This document shows positions 22,325-32,198 of a DNA stretch of 64,000 bases, one piece after another. Under the pieces are notes generated by a model. It was not told the origin of the DNA and did not search any database. It saw only the letters and a list, made by a program, of their open reading frames with translations. Location: assembly GCF_964204645.1 (NCBI RefSeq), contig NC_134029.1:15554850-15618849 (forward strand). Direction: 5' to 3'. This DNA comes from Tubulanus polymorphus. Its lineage: Eukaryota; Nemertea; Palaeonemertea; Tubulaniformes; Tubulanidae. Position numbers and translations under genes: made by a program. The first letter of the stretch is position 1; each line of letters begins with the position of its first letter.

Positions 22325-23365
22325 TTACAACGATATTTCAGAATTTGGTTTTATCAACAAATCTTTAAAAATAACTTTTAATCTATTAATATTATAATCA
22401 TATGATTTTAATAATAATTTAATTTCTTCTTTTTGTAATTCTATGTTATATTCTAAATCATCTTTTTCTTTTTCTAAATACGCATTTCTTTTTTTAAATT
22501 CAATTTCTTCAATAACTTTATTATCTCTATCTAATTTTAGTTGTTCTATTTCTTTAATTTTATCAGTTCTATCTTTTTCCAAAGTTCTAATTTTAAAATC
22601 TCTTATACTTTTATCATGCGCAATTTCATCAGCTTCATTTCTTATACTAACAATTTCTCTTATTGCTTTATCAGAAAATATATCTAAATCGTCTAATTCT
22701 TGATCTGTTGCATCAAGTAATCCATTTGGTAAAAGTTTTTCAATTGGAACTTTATTTGATTTAAGTTTACCAGAAGTTGTTTCTGTTTCTAAATTATTAT
22801 CGATTGTTTCAAATAATTTTTCAATTCTTTGTTTGAATACTTTTCTATTTTTATTTATTTCTTCTTGTGTTACATCTTCTATTTCATTACTATTTCTTAT
22901 TCTTTTAATTCTATCTGGTTCTAATTTTCCCAAAGTTGATTCCGCTAATATTTTATCTTGATTTTTATAAGAGATATCAATATAATAATCATCTTTCAAA
23001 CGATAATAATATTCACCATCTAAATATTTTAATTCTTGTACTAAATATCTAGCGCCTCTATCATTGATATTATATCCAGAATTTTCAAATACATGTTTGA
23101 AATCATAAATATATTCATTATATTCTAAATTTTGCTTTAATAAACCTTGATTTTCATTTTCAGGATTTATTCTCGATCTAGTTCTTCTATCAAGTTCATC
23201 TGTTGATGGGCCTTTAGAACCTCTATCTGCTAAATTAGAATTATATGATGATGAATCATCATTATCAATATTAATATCAGCAGACACATAATCATCATTG
23301 TTAGTATTGACATCATTATTATTTCCCATTTCTTCCATTTCATAATCTTCTCCACCTTCTTCCAT
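22325..23365 (-). CDS. Acidic/coiled-coil element protein
   Basis: 346 codons. The N-terminal 70 residues are acidic and low complexity (EEGGEDYEMEEM...). The middle is globular with YLVQELKYLDGEYYYRLKDD, and the last 110 residues form a long charged coiled coil (DRTDKIKEIEQLKLDRDNK and onward). The start follows TTTTTTTATTATGTAA. It lies in the capsid module, suggesting a virion or assembly role; the family is not identified. Confidence 0.65.
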   Translation of the reverse strand: MEEGGEDYEMEEMGNNNDVNTNNDDYVSADINIDNDDSSSYNSNLADRGSKGPSTDELDRRTRSRINPENENQGLLKQNLEYNEYIYDFKHVFENSGYNINDRGARYLVQELKYLDGEYYYRLKDDYYIDISYKNQDKILAESTLGKLEPDRIKRIRNSNEIEDVTQEEINKNRKVFKQRIEKLFETIDNNLETETTSGKLKSNKVPIEKLLPNGLLDATDQELDDLDIFSDKAIREIVSIRNEADEIAHDKSIRDFKIRTLEKDRTDKIKEIEQLKLDRDNKVIEEIEFKKRNAYLEKEKDDLEYNIELQKEEIKLLLKSYDYNINRLKVIFKDLLIKPNSEISL

Positions 23366-23381
23366 TTACATAATAAAAAAA

Positions 23382-23618
23382 TTAAAATTTGAAATATAAT
23401 ATTCCTCCGATTACAATTCCTATAAAAGTTAAAGCTAATTTAGCATTTTCATGGGATTTATTATCATTATCAGTTTTAATTATATCATGTTGAATATTAT
23501 CAGTTTTTATATCTTCTGATGTATTGTAATCTTTTATTTTAGAATCATTATTTAATTTAATATTATTAGTTTTAGTTTCTGTTGATTGAATATGTTTTTT
23601 ATTTTTATCGCCTTCCAT
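23382..23618 (-). CDS. Small C-terminally anchored membrane protein
   Basis: 78 codons: a 50-residue polar, lysine/asparagine/aspartate-rich part, then a single C-terminal transmembrane helix (LALTFIGIVIGGILYF). It overlaps the end of the 356-codon gene by 14 bp, so the two are probably translated from adjacent or overlapping transcripts. TAAATG overlaps its start. Function unknown. Confidence 0.6.
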   Translation of the reverse strand: MEGDKNKKHIQSTETKTNNIKLNNDSKIKDYNTSEDIKTDNIQHDIIKTDNDNKSHENAKLALTFIGIVIGGILYFKF

Positions 23619-24675
23619 TTAATTTTGGAGCAGTAATAATCTTTTTATTTAAATCATTTAATCCAAATGAATTATTTATTGTTGCAGTTTTAATTAGATT
23701 ATTATAACCAATTATATTTCCCATCTTTAATACTAAATCATTAGAAATAATTAATAGATCAGGGCCTATACAATAATTTAGTCTAATATGTGATTTATCT
23801 AAATAATTTTGATATCTTACAATGTTTTCTGGAATCGATCTATTTTTATCATTATGAATGGAATCTTCAAATAATACTTTGAATTGTTTCTGCGCATCAA
23901 ATGAAGTGTTATCATTTCCAACTATTGGTGATCTTGTTTCAACTTGCGCACCTAGAATACATATCAAATAAGTTCTAATAGATTGATTTATTCTTTGTAT
24001 ACCTGATTTTGTAAAACCTTCACCATTTTCTAAAATGAAATAAACCCAACCATTATTATTATCAATGTTATAATTATGATAAGCTGAAATTCTATGCATA
24101 TAATCAATTTCATACTCTTCACCAACACCTTGCAATTTACCATGCGCTCTAAAATCGGAATTAATATTTATGTTAAATTCATTACATATCTTATAAAACT
24201 TAGATAGATTAATATTATTATCCAATTCTTTAAAATATTTAGATCTGGGTAAAGGACATTCTAATTCATTTAATATCATTCTGATTTGAAAATATGCGTG
24301 AAATCTAAATATTGTGTGAATTAATTTTAAATCAGAATAATTCAAATTTTTATCTAAGTTATTTAAATGATCATTCCAGCTTATACCACAACCAGTTGTT
24401 GCACAATAAACAGCAAAATTTAATTGATTCTGCCAATATTTCATATTAGATTTTACTTTATATATATGATATTCATCTCGAGTAAAAGTAACTTCATATG
24501 TATTAAATATATTTTCCATTTTAGAAATAAAAAACTGTGATTCAGTAACATAAATTTCTAAATTAGTTAATGAATTTAAAACTACATTTTTATATGTAAT
24601 ATTTTTGTTAAAACCTATTGCAGGAATATTATATTCAATTGATTTATTATATTGGAAAGCTTTTGGAAACCCCAT
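23605..24675 (-). CDS. Conserved 356-residue protein of the capsid module
   Basis: Intact open frame with TFTRDEYHIYKVKSNMKYWQ, QLNFAVYCATTGCGISWNDH, FRFHAYFQIRMILNELECPL and GEEYEIDYMHRISAY. This layout is familiar in Polinton-like elements of cnidarians and other invertebrates, where it is uncharacterised. No membrane segment or catalytic motif stands out. It is one of the longest undamaged genes in the element. The start is preceded by AATTTTTTAATTATATAA. Confidence 0.7.
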   Translation of the reverse strand: MGFPKAFQYNKSIEYNIPAIGFNKNITYKNVVLNSLTNLEIYVTESQFFISKMENIFNTYEVTFTRDEYHIYKVKSNMKYWQNQLNFAVYCATTGCGISWNDHLNNLDKNLNYSDLKLIHTIFRFHAYFQIRMILNELECPLPRSKYFKELDNNINLSKFYKICNEFNININSDFRAHGKLQGVGEEYEIDYMHRISAYHNYNIDNNNGWVYFILENGEGFTKSGIQRINQSIRTYLICILGAQVETRSPIVGNDNTSFDAQKQFKVLFEDSIHNDKNRSIPENIVRYQNYLDKSHIRLNYCIGPDLLIISNDLVLKMGNIIGYNNLIKTATINNSFGLNDLNKKIITAPKLNGRR

Positions 24676-24702
24676 TTATATAATTAAAAAATTAATAATT
24701 AA
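24676..24702 (-). promoter_or_regulatory. Representative late-promoter-like start motif
   Basis: Read on the minus strand: AATTTTTTAATTATATAAATG, where ATG is the start of the 356-codon gene. The same plan, a T-tract then TA(A/T)ATAAATG or a close variant, lies at starts 20653, 21915, 23365, 25126, 25581, 25826, 26171, 26946, 3494, 3565, 7445, 50332, 50675, 51799, 54235, 55756, 56105, 62803 and 63724. It resembles the T-rich/TAAATG late promoters of poxviruses. Promoter function is inferred. Confidence 0.6.
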
Positions 24703-25126
24703 CTAATTCTTTTAATAATTTATCTTGTTCTTCAACTGTTATATGACCATTTAAACTTATTATATAATCTAGTGTATTTTCAATTTATTAATCTCTTTTA
24801 TATTAGTTTTAATTTTTTCTTTATTACTTTTTATATTTAATTTTGAACTTATACCAGTTAAAACACTTGAACTTAATCCTAACACACCAATTGATATAGC
24901 TAAAGGTGTAAATGGTGAAAATATTGCTAGAAATGTTATTACAGAACTAATTGTAACCGAACCACTAATAATAAGATAATATATAATTTTAGATTTTAGA
25001 TATTTTTTCTTTTTTATCTTCAAATTCAAATTTAGTCACTTTCAAATTCTAATATTTGTTTTTGTAAATATATTTTTAATTTAGTTTTATTTATATCATG
25101 AGGAATAATATCAATATTATCATCCA
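24692..25126 (-). pseudogene. Two-helix membrane protein, frameshifted
   Basis: Three consecutive frames make one gene: a 31-codon N terminus (DNIDIIPHDINKTKLKIYLQ), a middle open frame (25029-24769) with two hydrophobic helices (IIYYLIISGSVTISSVITFL; FTPLAISIGVLGLSSSVLTG), and a C terminus (YIISLNGHITVEEQDKLLKE) after another shift near 24770. The start has the T-tract/TAAATAAATG motif. Family not recognised; a virion or host membrane protein is inferred. Confidence 0.55.
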
Positions 25127-25146
25127 TTTATTTAGCAAAAAAATTA

Positions 25147-25251
25147 CTAACTAGTAAATCTATACGCTACAAATATAACAATAACTGTTCCACCTAAAAT
25201 CCATATTATTTCATATTTCTGTTGTTCTTTACTTGGCTTTACTTGGGGCAT
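25147..25251 (-). CDS. 34-residue single-helix membrane protein
   Basis: Short frame, basic N terminus (PQVKPSKEQQKYE) and one transmembrane helix (IIWILGGTVIVIFVAYRF). It overlaps the end of the upstream gene by 23 bp in another frame. Tiny membrane proteins with this layout are common in such elements, but coding status is not proven. Confidence 0.45.
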   Translation of the reverse strand: MPQVKPSKEQQKYEIIWILGGTVIVIFVAYRFTS

Positions 25252-25581
25252 AATAATCTGATAATTTAGGTTTGTATAGATGTAATTTTTCTTTATTGGT
25301 TACCGCGTTATATAAACTCATTGCATCTTCAACTGATTGAAAATCTCTGTGTGAAATTTTCTGATCATATAATTCCTTGTTAACATAATCCATATAGTTT
25401 TGTCTCTTTTCTCCATATTCTTCTGCTGCTTTATTATATTTTTTCTAATGCTAAGTTATGTCTTTTTTGTTCTGTTAATGATCCATTTTTATCAATATGT
25501 TTAAATAAATATCCACCACCAGTAAATGCTAAAGCGTTAACAATTGCCGATCCCATAATAGTTATAACTGCAGAAGCCATT
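25229..25581 (-). pseudogene. Conserved Polinton-associated protein, one frameshift
   Basis: The N-terminal membrane helix (VITIMGSAIVNALAFTGGGY), the basic stretch LTEQKRHNLALEKI and the C-terminal block (NYMDYVNKELYDQKISHRDF, VEDAMSLYNAVT, KPKLSDYYAPS) are in two frames, with a shift near 25435 in an A-rich run. This order recurs in uncharacterised proteins of animal Polinton-like elements. Function unknown; a membrane-anchored structural protein is plausible. Confidence 0.6.
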
Positions 25582-25604
25582 TATTTAGTAAAATCATTAC
25601 GCAT

Positions 25605-25826
25605 TTATATGGGTGGAATATATTTTTGTTTTTCCAAATAATCAATAGTTAAATTAGATAAAGTAACTGCTAATGTAGATTTTAAAATATCATTTATATC
25701 AAATCTATCAACATTAACACTTCCCATTTTAAATACTTTTTTTAATACCATTGAATAACCAACAGTTCCAACTGATAGTAATGCTCCATTATATAATCCA
25801 GTTATTATCCACTTATTACCACTCAT
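25605..25826 (-). CDS. Small two-helix protein
   Basis: 73 codons, intact: NKWIITGLYNGALLSVGTVG, KKVFKMGSVNVDRFDINDIL, STLAVTLSNLTIDYLEKQKY. Two moderately hydrophobic helices flank a polar loop. It ends 24 bp before the next gene's start. Similar small proteins occur in this part of related elements; role unknown. Confidence 0.6.
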   Translation of the reverse strand: MSGNKWIITGLYNGALLSVGTVGYSMVLKKVFKMGSVNVDRFDINDILKSTLAVTLSNLTIDYLEKQKYIPPI

Positions 25827-26171
25827 TTATTTATCAAAAAAATTACAAAAATCATCAAAATATTTAGTTAACATATTTATGATTAATTCAACATTTATTT
25901 CATTATTCCTTTTATGATTATCATATATTTTGGTTAATATGTTTTTAATATCATCAATAATTCCATCTTCATTTAATTCATAATATTCTAAAGGCGTTTT
26001 AATTAAATCAATTACTTTTTCCATATTATAATTTTCTTTATTAATCATTGATGCATTGTTAAATGATTTACTTTTTATATCAGTCATTACATCATTTAGT
26101 TTAATTCTTATTTCTTTACCATGTTTAAAATCAAACCCAAAACATATACTCGGTCCAATAGTTATATTCAT
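25827..26171 (-). CDS. Unrecognised 114-residue element protein
   Basis: Intact frame with a beta-like N terminus (NITIGPSICFGFDFKHGKEI) and a helical acidic C terminus. Its stop directly abuts the next ATG (25826), giving TAAATG across the junction. The start follows TTTTTTTCACTATATAA. No family recognised. Confidence 0.55.
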   Translation of the reverse strand: MNITIGPSICFGFDFKHGKEIRIKLNDVMTDIKSKSFNNASMINKENYNMEKVIDLIKTPLEYYELNEDGIIDDIKNILTKIYDNHKRNNEINVELIINMLTKYFDDFCNFFDK

Positions 26172-26195
26172 TTATATAGTGAAAAAAATTACTCT

Positions 26196-26946
26196 TTACA
26201 TCTTATAAACTAATTCATAAATTACAGGAAAGTTATTCAAATCAATTAAATATCCATTATGATTTATGATTTCTAATCTAAAATTATTAAATTGAGGAAT
26301 GCATGGTTTGAAATCACATTCAGCTAAATTATAATTTATTTGCGTTCCAAATTCTTTAACATTCTTCAATGGTAAAATGTTTAATAAACCAGAATTACAA
26401 GTAATATCTTTAGTTGCTTCGAATGTTTTTGTAGGATCAATTAAATTGCAATAAATATAAAAGTGTGTAAAAGGTATTAAGTTTGGTGTAGCATCAGCAT
26501 TGCGCATCCTTACATCTGGGGTTATTCCTAAAATTTTAGCTAAAGGTTTTTTAACTAGAAATTGATGTTGATCTTCATTACCTAATTTTATTCTTATTTT
26601 ATCGGAGCTATCACTTTTAATCAGTCTTTATCCAAATCCAGCAGATGCACCCATTTTCAACCGAGCTCTTCTATTAATTTCCTGCGCTAATGTATCTAAA
26701 TTATATAATCCTGGTTTAAGATAAAGATGAAACCATTTACTTTTATTTCTATCATGAATTAAAAAGAAAATGTTCAATAGTTTTATCCGATACATTGTAA
26801 AAAGAATTACATAAACTTATATTTACTAATTTTAAATCAACACAATTTTTGAATTCTCTATCTAATTGTACCAGTAAATTATGTGATTTATAATTTGTAA
26901 GCATTCTTGAATCAACAAATATTCTGTATTCTTTTAATTCCGCCAT
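26196..26946 (-). pseudogene. Penton-like minor capsid protein, broken
   Basis: N terminus YRIFVDSRMLTNYKSHNLLV, then (other frame) LKPGLYNLDTLAQEINRRAR, then FLVKKPLAKILGI, and the C-terminal open frame with THFYIYCNLID and FNNFRLEIINHNGYLIDLNN. This order (PGxY, LxxILG, YxYCDLI-like, final beta strands) is that of the single-jelly-roll/penton proteins of Polintons. Breaks: a frameshift near 26760 and an in-frame TAA near 26630. It would occupy the capsid vertices. A 5' fragment of a close paralogue is at 3294-3494. Confidence 0.72.
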
Positions 26947-26963
26947 TTATTTTACATATTTTC

Positions 26964-27317
26964 TTATTCGAAATCTATTTCATCGTGCCCTTTTTCATTC
27001 TTACCTTTGTATACGAAATAGAAATCACCAGAACATAATTCTTCTAGATCTTCACTTGATAATCTATGAAATCTATCCGGTAAATATGTTCTGAATTTAT
27101 ATGTATTTCCTTTTAATCCTTCATATTCTAAGTGTATAACTAATCTATCTCCATATTTGTTAGTAACTGTAACAATATCTGTACTTAGATATTTCTTATG
27201 GATTATTAATTCTTTTAACTTCTTAAATTTATAATCTACTGATTTGACATTTGAAGTATCTTTTATTCTATCTAAAAATAATTTGTTGTTCTCACTGTTT
27301 GCTTTTTTACTCTCCAT
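26964..27317 (-). CDS. Small conserved polymerase-adjacent protein
   Basis: 117 codons, intact. The N terminus is lysine/asparagine rich. The core (VTNKYGDRLVIHLEYEGL, KFRTYLPDRFHRLSSEDLEE, FYFVYKGKNEKGHDE) is beta-rich and matches 48387-48710 closely and the terminal genes at 7117 and 61403 more distantly. It lies 30 bp after the polymerase gene. The family commonly accompanies protein-primed polymerases in invertebrate elements; single-stranded DNA binding would fit but is not shown. Confidence 0.7.
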   Translation of the reverse strand: MESKKANSENNKLFLDRIKDTSNVKSVDYKFKKLKELIIHKKYLSTDIVTVTNKYGDRLVIHLEYEGLKGNTYKFRTYLPDRFHRLSSEDLEELCSGDFYFVYKGKNEKGHDEIDFE

Positions 27318-27346
27318 TTATAATACATATTTTTATTAAAATTTGA

Positions 27347-30300
27347 TTAACACGTTAGAATTCTTTTCATTATCTCGTTCTCTTTGGTTTCTTCTCTTTT
27401 AAATTTTAGATATTCATCTAAATTGCAACCATAAGCAACTGTATGAATTCCATCATCTAAAATATATCTTTTATCATCAAATGGGTTTAGACTTATCTTT
27501 TCAATTTCTTCAATAAAAATTTCATGATCTTCAGATCTTAAACATCTCATCTTATGTTTTCTAACTTCTTCATTGAATATACAATTGATGTAATCTTTGA
27601 AATGAATATTCTTTTCTACTACACTTTTGGTTATTCCTTTTAACTTTTTAGGTTCATGTTCTTTAGTTTTATATGAATACATTTTAGATCTAATTCCTAT
27701 GAATTCTATCATTTCTTCACCACCTAATTCATCCTTAAACTTCCCTGGAACTTTTTTATTATCACTGCTAAACAATTCATGATCTTTAGGATAGTTGCTG
27801 AAATCAAAATGATGTTTTAATGTTTTTAAATAATCAGTTATGTTATTAGTTGTTATCTTTAATATGTAAGAATCTGTATCAAAATATAATATTTCTATAT
27901 GTTTTTCTCCAAAAAGTGGTTGTAATACATTATAATAGAATTCATACATTAGTAATTTTGATATTTCTAAAACTGAAGCACCAACATAGATTGGTTTATT
28001 AAATTTCATAGAAGATCTTCTCATTTTAACTGCAGCTAAATTTTCATCAGATATTCTGTTACCTAAAAACTTAGGATATGATTGTAAATGCCTTATCCTT
28101 TTGCCATTACTTACTAACTCAATATCATTTCTATTTCTAATATTTTCACAAGTCTTACCATAGAATGCATTGTTCATTAACTTGAAGAAATCTTTCTCAA
28201 AATCAGTTTTAGCTTCAGTTCTCCGTTTGGTGTTAAAATCTATATATTTTTCTAACCATTTAGATTGGCTAAATGAAATATATCTATGTACTTTTTTTAG
28301 GACCATTCCTTGTTTTAGATAAAACTTTAACATTCTATAATGTACTACATAATTATATTTATCTTCTTGAGTTACCATTAACTTTTCTGTATGAATATGA
28401 TTTTCGGGTTTAATTCCTTTTTGATAATTTGATAATTCTTCATGAGTAACAGTTTTATGTTCGGGGCAGTATGCTAGATTTCTAGATTTAAATTTAATAT
28501 GTTCAGGATATTCTAAATCTACAACAAAAAAGTAACCAGTATCTGAATCATCTGCATTCTTCATGAGTAACAGTTTTATGTTCGGGGCAGTATGCTAGAT
28601 TTCTAGATTTAAATTTAATATGTTCAGGATATTCTAAATCTACAACAAAAAAGTAACCAGTATCTGAATCATCTGCAATATCTAGGATTCTTTTCTTCCA
28701 ATCAAATTTATCATTATTTTCATGTTGTAAAACTTCACTTATTTCAAATACTCCATAGGGTTGTGGTTCCATCAATGCCCAACCGTATAAATCATTTGCA
28801 TCTATATATAATAACTTATATCCAGGGTTATCATTTACATTGAAATATCTATCACCTAATACACCTGAAACTCCTCCTCTTATAGATTTTTCAAATAATA
28901 GTAATTGATCTATATTTGTTAACAAATCCATTTTTATATCTGTAAATTTTAATCCACAATCCCATGTTAAACCTGGGCTAGAATAACAATGACACGGATC
29001 AATGTTAAAATATTTTAGGTTTACATCTCTAAACCTTTCAAATATATCAGTTAATAAAAATACATCTGATTTTAGATATAAATCTACTAATTGCCCATGA
29101 TTTTTCATTCCAAAATGATTCCAAATATTCAATGTTCTATTATATCCTTCATCTTTAACATATTCATTTTTTAATTCATCATAGAATTGTTCTTTTAATA
29201 ATTCAGTTATATTGAAATCATTATGTGATTTATAAAATGAATATGGAATTGCGCCTTTATATCTCATTAATTGAAAATCATCATTATTTGGGTAGTGTTG
29301 CTTTAATATTTTTAATTCATCATCAACTAATGATTTTGATAAGTTATCTAATGAACTATCAAAAAATCTATATGAATCTATAAATCTTAAACACCCAAAT
29401 TGGAATGATATATAATTCTCAGATGTTCTAGCTAACATTTTAAATCTATAAGTTGGTATTTTATCTTTTGATCTATTTGAATTTAATCTTTCTATTTCAT
29501 TATTAATTTCTTCTATTTTATGGCATAACTGTTTGATGAATAAATGTGCGTCATAGCCTGATAGATTATGAAATATAACTGGTATAAAATTGATTTTCTT
29601 AGCTTGTAAGTTACAATTCTCATGTGCAGCGCCTCTAAACTTTCCATTCAAATGATCATGGTCTCTTACTTTTTTATCTTTATAATTAAATATCTTTTCA
29701 CAATAATAACATTTATCTGCAAACTCAAATGCTTCTTTATCTTCTTCTGTCATCATAATTTCTATATTTTCATTTAACTTTTCATTAAATTTTATTTCAT
29801 ATTCAATTAATAAGTCACAAAAATGATTGATAACATTTTCATTACTATAATGATAATATTCACTTCTAATTAGTTCTGGATAATCAGATTTAATATATAA
29901 CCCAAAAGCTGCGGCTGATTGATGAATCTTTTTAATTGTATTTGTTATTGGCGGTTCTTCTGAAAAATCATTTTCATTAGAATTTAATTTCTTTCTTTTA
30001 TAATATATTTCTTTTCTATCTTGATCAGTTAATTTAACTTTAGTTCTTTTAGTTTAGTTCTTTATTTAATGATTCAAAATCTCCATATACGACAAATGGA
30101 ACTTTATTTTTGTAATCATATTTTTTTTATTCTAATATTTTATCTTTTTCATTTGGTAAAACTAATTTACAATAATCATGATTATCACATAATTGTTTAT
30201 GATTTAATAATGCACTTTCAGTTCTGAATTTATGTAAACATTTTCTACATAGATATATTTTATTATCAAAATCATTTTCTGATTTAAAAAATAAATCAAT

Positions 30301-31525
30301 TCTTTTAATCCACATATAATGATTCTCATAATATAATATATCTATAACATCATTTGACTCATAATCTTTTGATAGGTATAAAAGTTCTAATGTATAATGT
30401 TTTATATTGTTACCTTTTGTATTTGGAAATTTGATTAAATCAAATACATTTATTCTTAAATTATTATCTCTTTCTATTTTTGGGATATTTTTGATTCCAA
30501 CAGGGTAATTATCTATCTTATAATTTTTTTCAAATGGTTTATAATGTGTTAATCTATAAGTATGTTTATTATAATCTTCAACTGGGTGTAAACAACTAAT
30601 TATTGCCCATAGAAAACATTTATCATCAGAATTTTGTACATTTATAACAGCATTAGTTTTAAATGGTAATTTGATATAACTCGATGCTTCAATATCTGGT
30701 CCTTTATAATATGATAAATTATTTTCATCAATTGGTTTTGATTTAGTTAACTTATTATATTTTGTGTTATAAACATGTAAAGTCATAAATATTATTTCAT
30801 CAAATATTAAACCTGATCCTTCAAAATATTTCTCTTCTATTTTAGTTTTTTCTTCATTATAACATTTATCTAATTTATCATCTATATGTTGTTTAGATAT
30901 AATATGTTGTGAATGAGAATTTATATTATATATTGGTTTATCTTCACATTTTATAAACTTTACTTTAGAAGATATACTAATTTTAGGGTATTCAACATCT
31001 GTAATTATTTTTATGATATTTTTCATATTTTCTAAATGTTTTTTATTTTCTTCTAATGATTTTCCTTTATGAAATTTAAACTCAATAGCAGCTGGGCCAA
31101 TATCACTTTTGAATGCTTCAGTTATTTCTATATCTTTTTTATTATCTAATGAATTAATATAATTTCTTACATCTTCCATGTATGGTCTTTTATTGTTTAA
31201 TTTATTTCTTTTAATTGTCTTATGTTTCTTATCATTATCAAAATAATCTTCACCTAAAATATCATTATTCATATTTCTAATATGACTTTTAGATTTTAAA
31301 TGTTCTTTATAATATCTTTTATCACTGAATGATTGATTACATGTATCACATTTGTATGTTTCTTTTTCATTCTTTAATTCATATAATTTAGTTTCTAATA
31401 TATCATCTTCATATTCTAATTTCAATTTATTCTCTAAACGTGTTTTAGTTTTATTGTGTCTTGTTTTTGAGATTTATCTATATTTATTCTACATGTTGAA
31501 CAGTAATACTTATTTGCTTCGATTT
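27347..31525 (-). pseudogene. Protein-primed family B DNA polymerase, broken
   Basis: Domains in order: C2H2 fingers at the N terminus (YKCDTCNQSFSDKRYYKEHL; an upstream YYCSTCRINIDKS out of frame), a CFLWAIISCLHPV region, another finger (CRKCLHKF), exonuclease Exo I (VVYGDFES, about 30.08 kb), an endonuclease-VII-like zinc segment (CYYCEK...RDHDHLNGKFRG), Exo II (FHNLSGYDAHLF), motif A (IDANDLYGWAL), motif B (KLMNNAFYGKT) and motif C (LYFDTDSYILKI, no intein). Breaks: a frameshift near 31460, a TAA at about 30127, a frameshift near 30050 and a 121-bp tandem duplication at 28.4-28.7 kb. It would replicate the linear element from a terminal protein. Confidence 0.88.
28436..28677. repeat. 121-bp tandem duplication inside the polymerase gene
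   Basis: The segment starting TTCTTCATGAGTAACAG and ending GAATCATCTGCA occurs twice without visible differences, exactly 121 bp apart. Since 121 is not a multiple of 3, it shifts the frame and splits the gene into two overlapping frames. It falls between motifs A and B. Confidence 0.9.
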
Positions 31526-31584
31526 TAATACTAAATTTTTTTTAAAATTGATTTTAGAAGTTCAATGATTTAAATATTTAAATT

Positions 31585-31625
31585 ATTTCAATCACACTTT
31601 ACTAACACTTTTAATGTTTAAAAAT
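31585..31625. promoter_or_regulatory. CACACTTT/ACACTTTTAA iteron-like block upstream of polymerase
   Basis: TCACACTTTACTAACACTTTTAATG upstream of the polymerase matches the words repeated at 50560-50660, 55775-55885 and 56530-56552. A transcriptional or replication role is inferred from position only. Confidence 0.45.
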
Positions 31626-31687
31626 CTAACTCATACAAATATAAATATTGAAATAATGTTTAAAATATATCTATATATCTATTCTAT

Positions 31688-31738
31688 AAGAGCTCGTACT
31701 CTCGTACTCTGGCTTGAAAGCCTACTTTTCTAATAACT
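31688..31738 (-). repeat. Right terminus of element 2, diverged
   Basis: GAGCTCGTACTCTCGTACTC, then TGAAAGCCTACTTTTCTAAT, then AACT. It aligns with the ends at 56140-56190 (CTCGTACTCTCGTACTCTGA ... CCCAATTACT) with changes in the last bases. The next six bases are TATATA. Confidence 0.6.
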
Positions 31739-31787
31739 TATATATGTTATTCATTTATATTTTATTCATGTATATGAATATTTTAAG

Positions 31788-32198
31788 AGTAATAGGGGTT
31801 TACTTGTTCTAGGTTAAAGGTTGAATGGTCGAGTTCATTAAAAAACAAATATTAAAAGTAATTTAAAACTATAATATATTTTCATAGTCGTGTGTATTTT
31901 AGTTAAATAATAGAATTATTAATTATTATTTGAATATATTTGATTATATGTATTTGTGTATTGTAAATAAATCAATTGGTCGCGGAGCGGAGCTTTAGCA
32001 AAGCGGAGCGACCAATTGATATAATACAATATGCTTTTTAAATTTAAATTATTAATATCTTAGAATAAATATTTAGTTATAATATGAAATACACACGGCT
32101 GTGAAAATATATTATAGTTTTAAATTACTTTTAATATTTGTTTTTTAATGAGCTCGACCGTTCGACCTTTGGCCTAGAACAACTAAACCCCTATTACT
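31788..32198. mobile_element. 411-bp palindromic foldback element
   Basis: The ends AGTAATAGGGGTTTA / TAAACCCCTATTACT are followed by inverted arms of about 110 bp at high identity (TATTAAAAGTAATTTAAAAC etc.). A perfect central hairpin, CAATTGGTCGC-GGAGCG and its complement, lies at about 31972-32019. The sequence to the left, GAATATTTTAAG, is identical to that left of the palindrome at 56564, but no target duplication spans this palindrome. It therefore looks like the terminal palindrome of a larger element into which element 2 inserted. No genes. Confidence 0.75.

Larger units (their letters stand above)
20030..31738 (-). mobile_element. Polinton/adintovirus-like element 2 (polymerase and capsid module)
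   Basis: An AT-rich, minus-strand gene array: polymerase (31.5-27.3 kb), a small conserved protein, penton, several small membrane proteins, a 356-residue conserved protein, a coiled-coil protein, a membrane-active small protein, the double-jelly-roll capsid protein and a zinc-finger protein. The right end, CTCGTACTCTCGTACTCTGG then ...CTAATAACT at 31738, is a diverged element terminus. The left end stops at the inverted-repeat arm at 20030 without a terminus. Packaging ATPase, protease and integrase are missing, so this is a 3'-truncated copy. Genes are tightly packed and most start with the same T-tract/TAWATAAATG motif. Confidence 0.85.

Noticed and set aside
21951-22703. Plus-strand open frames across the capsid module
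   Set aside because: They are antisense shadows of the minus-strand small membrane and coiled-coil genes, with composition expected of reverse-complemented AT-rich coding DNA.
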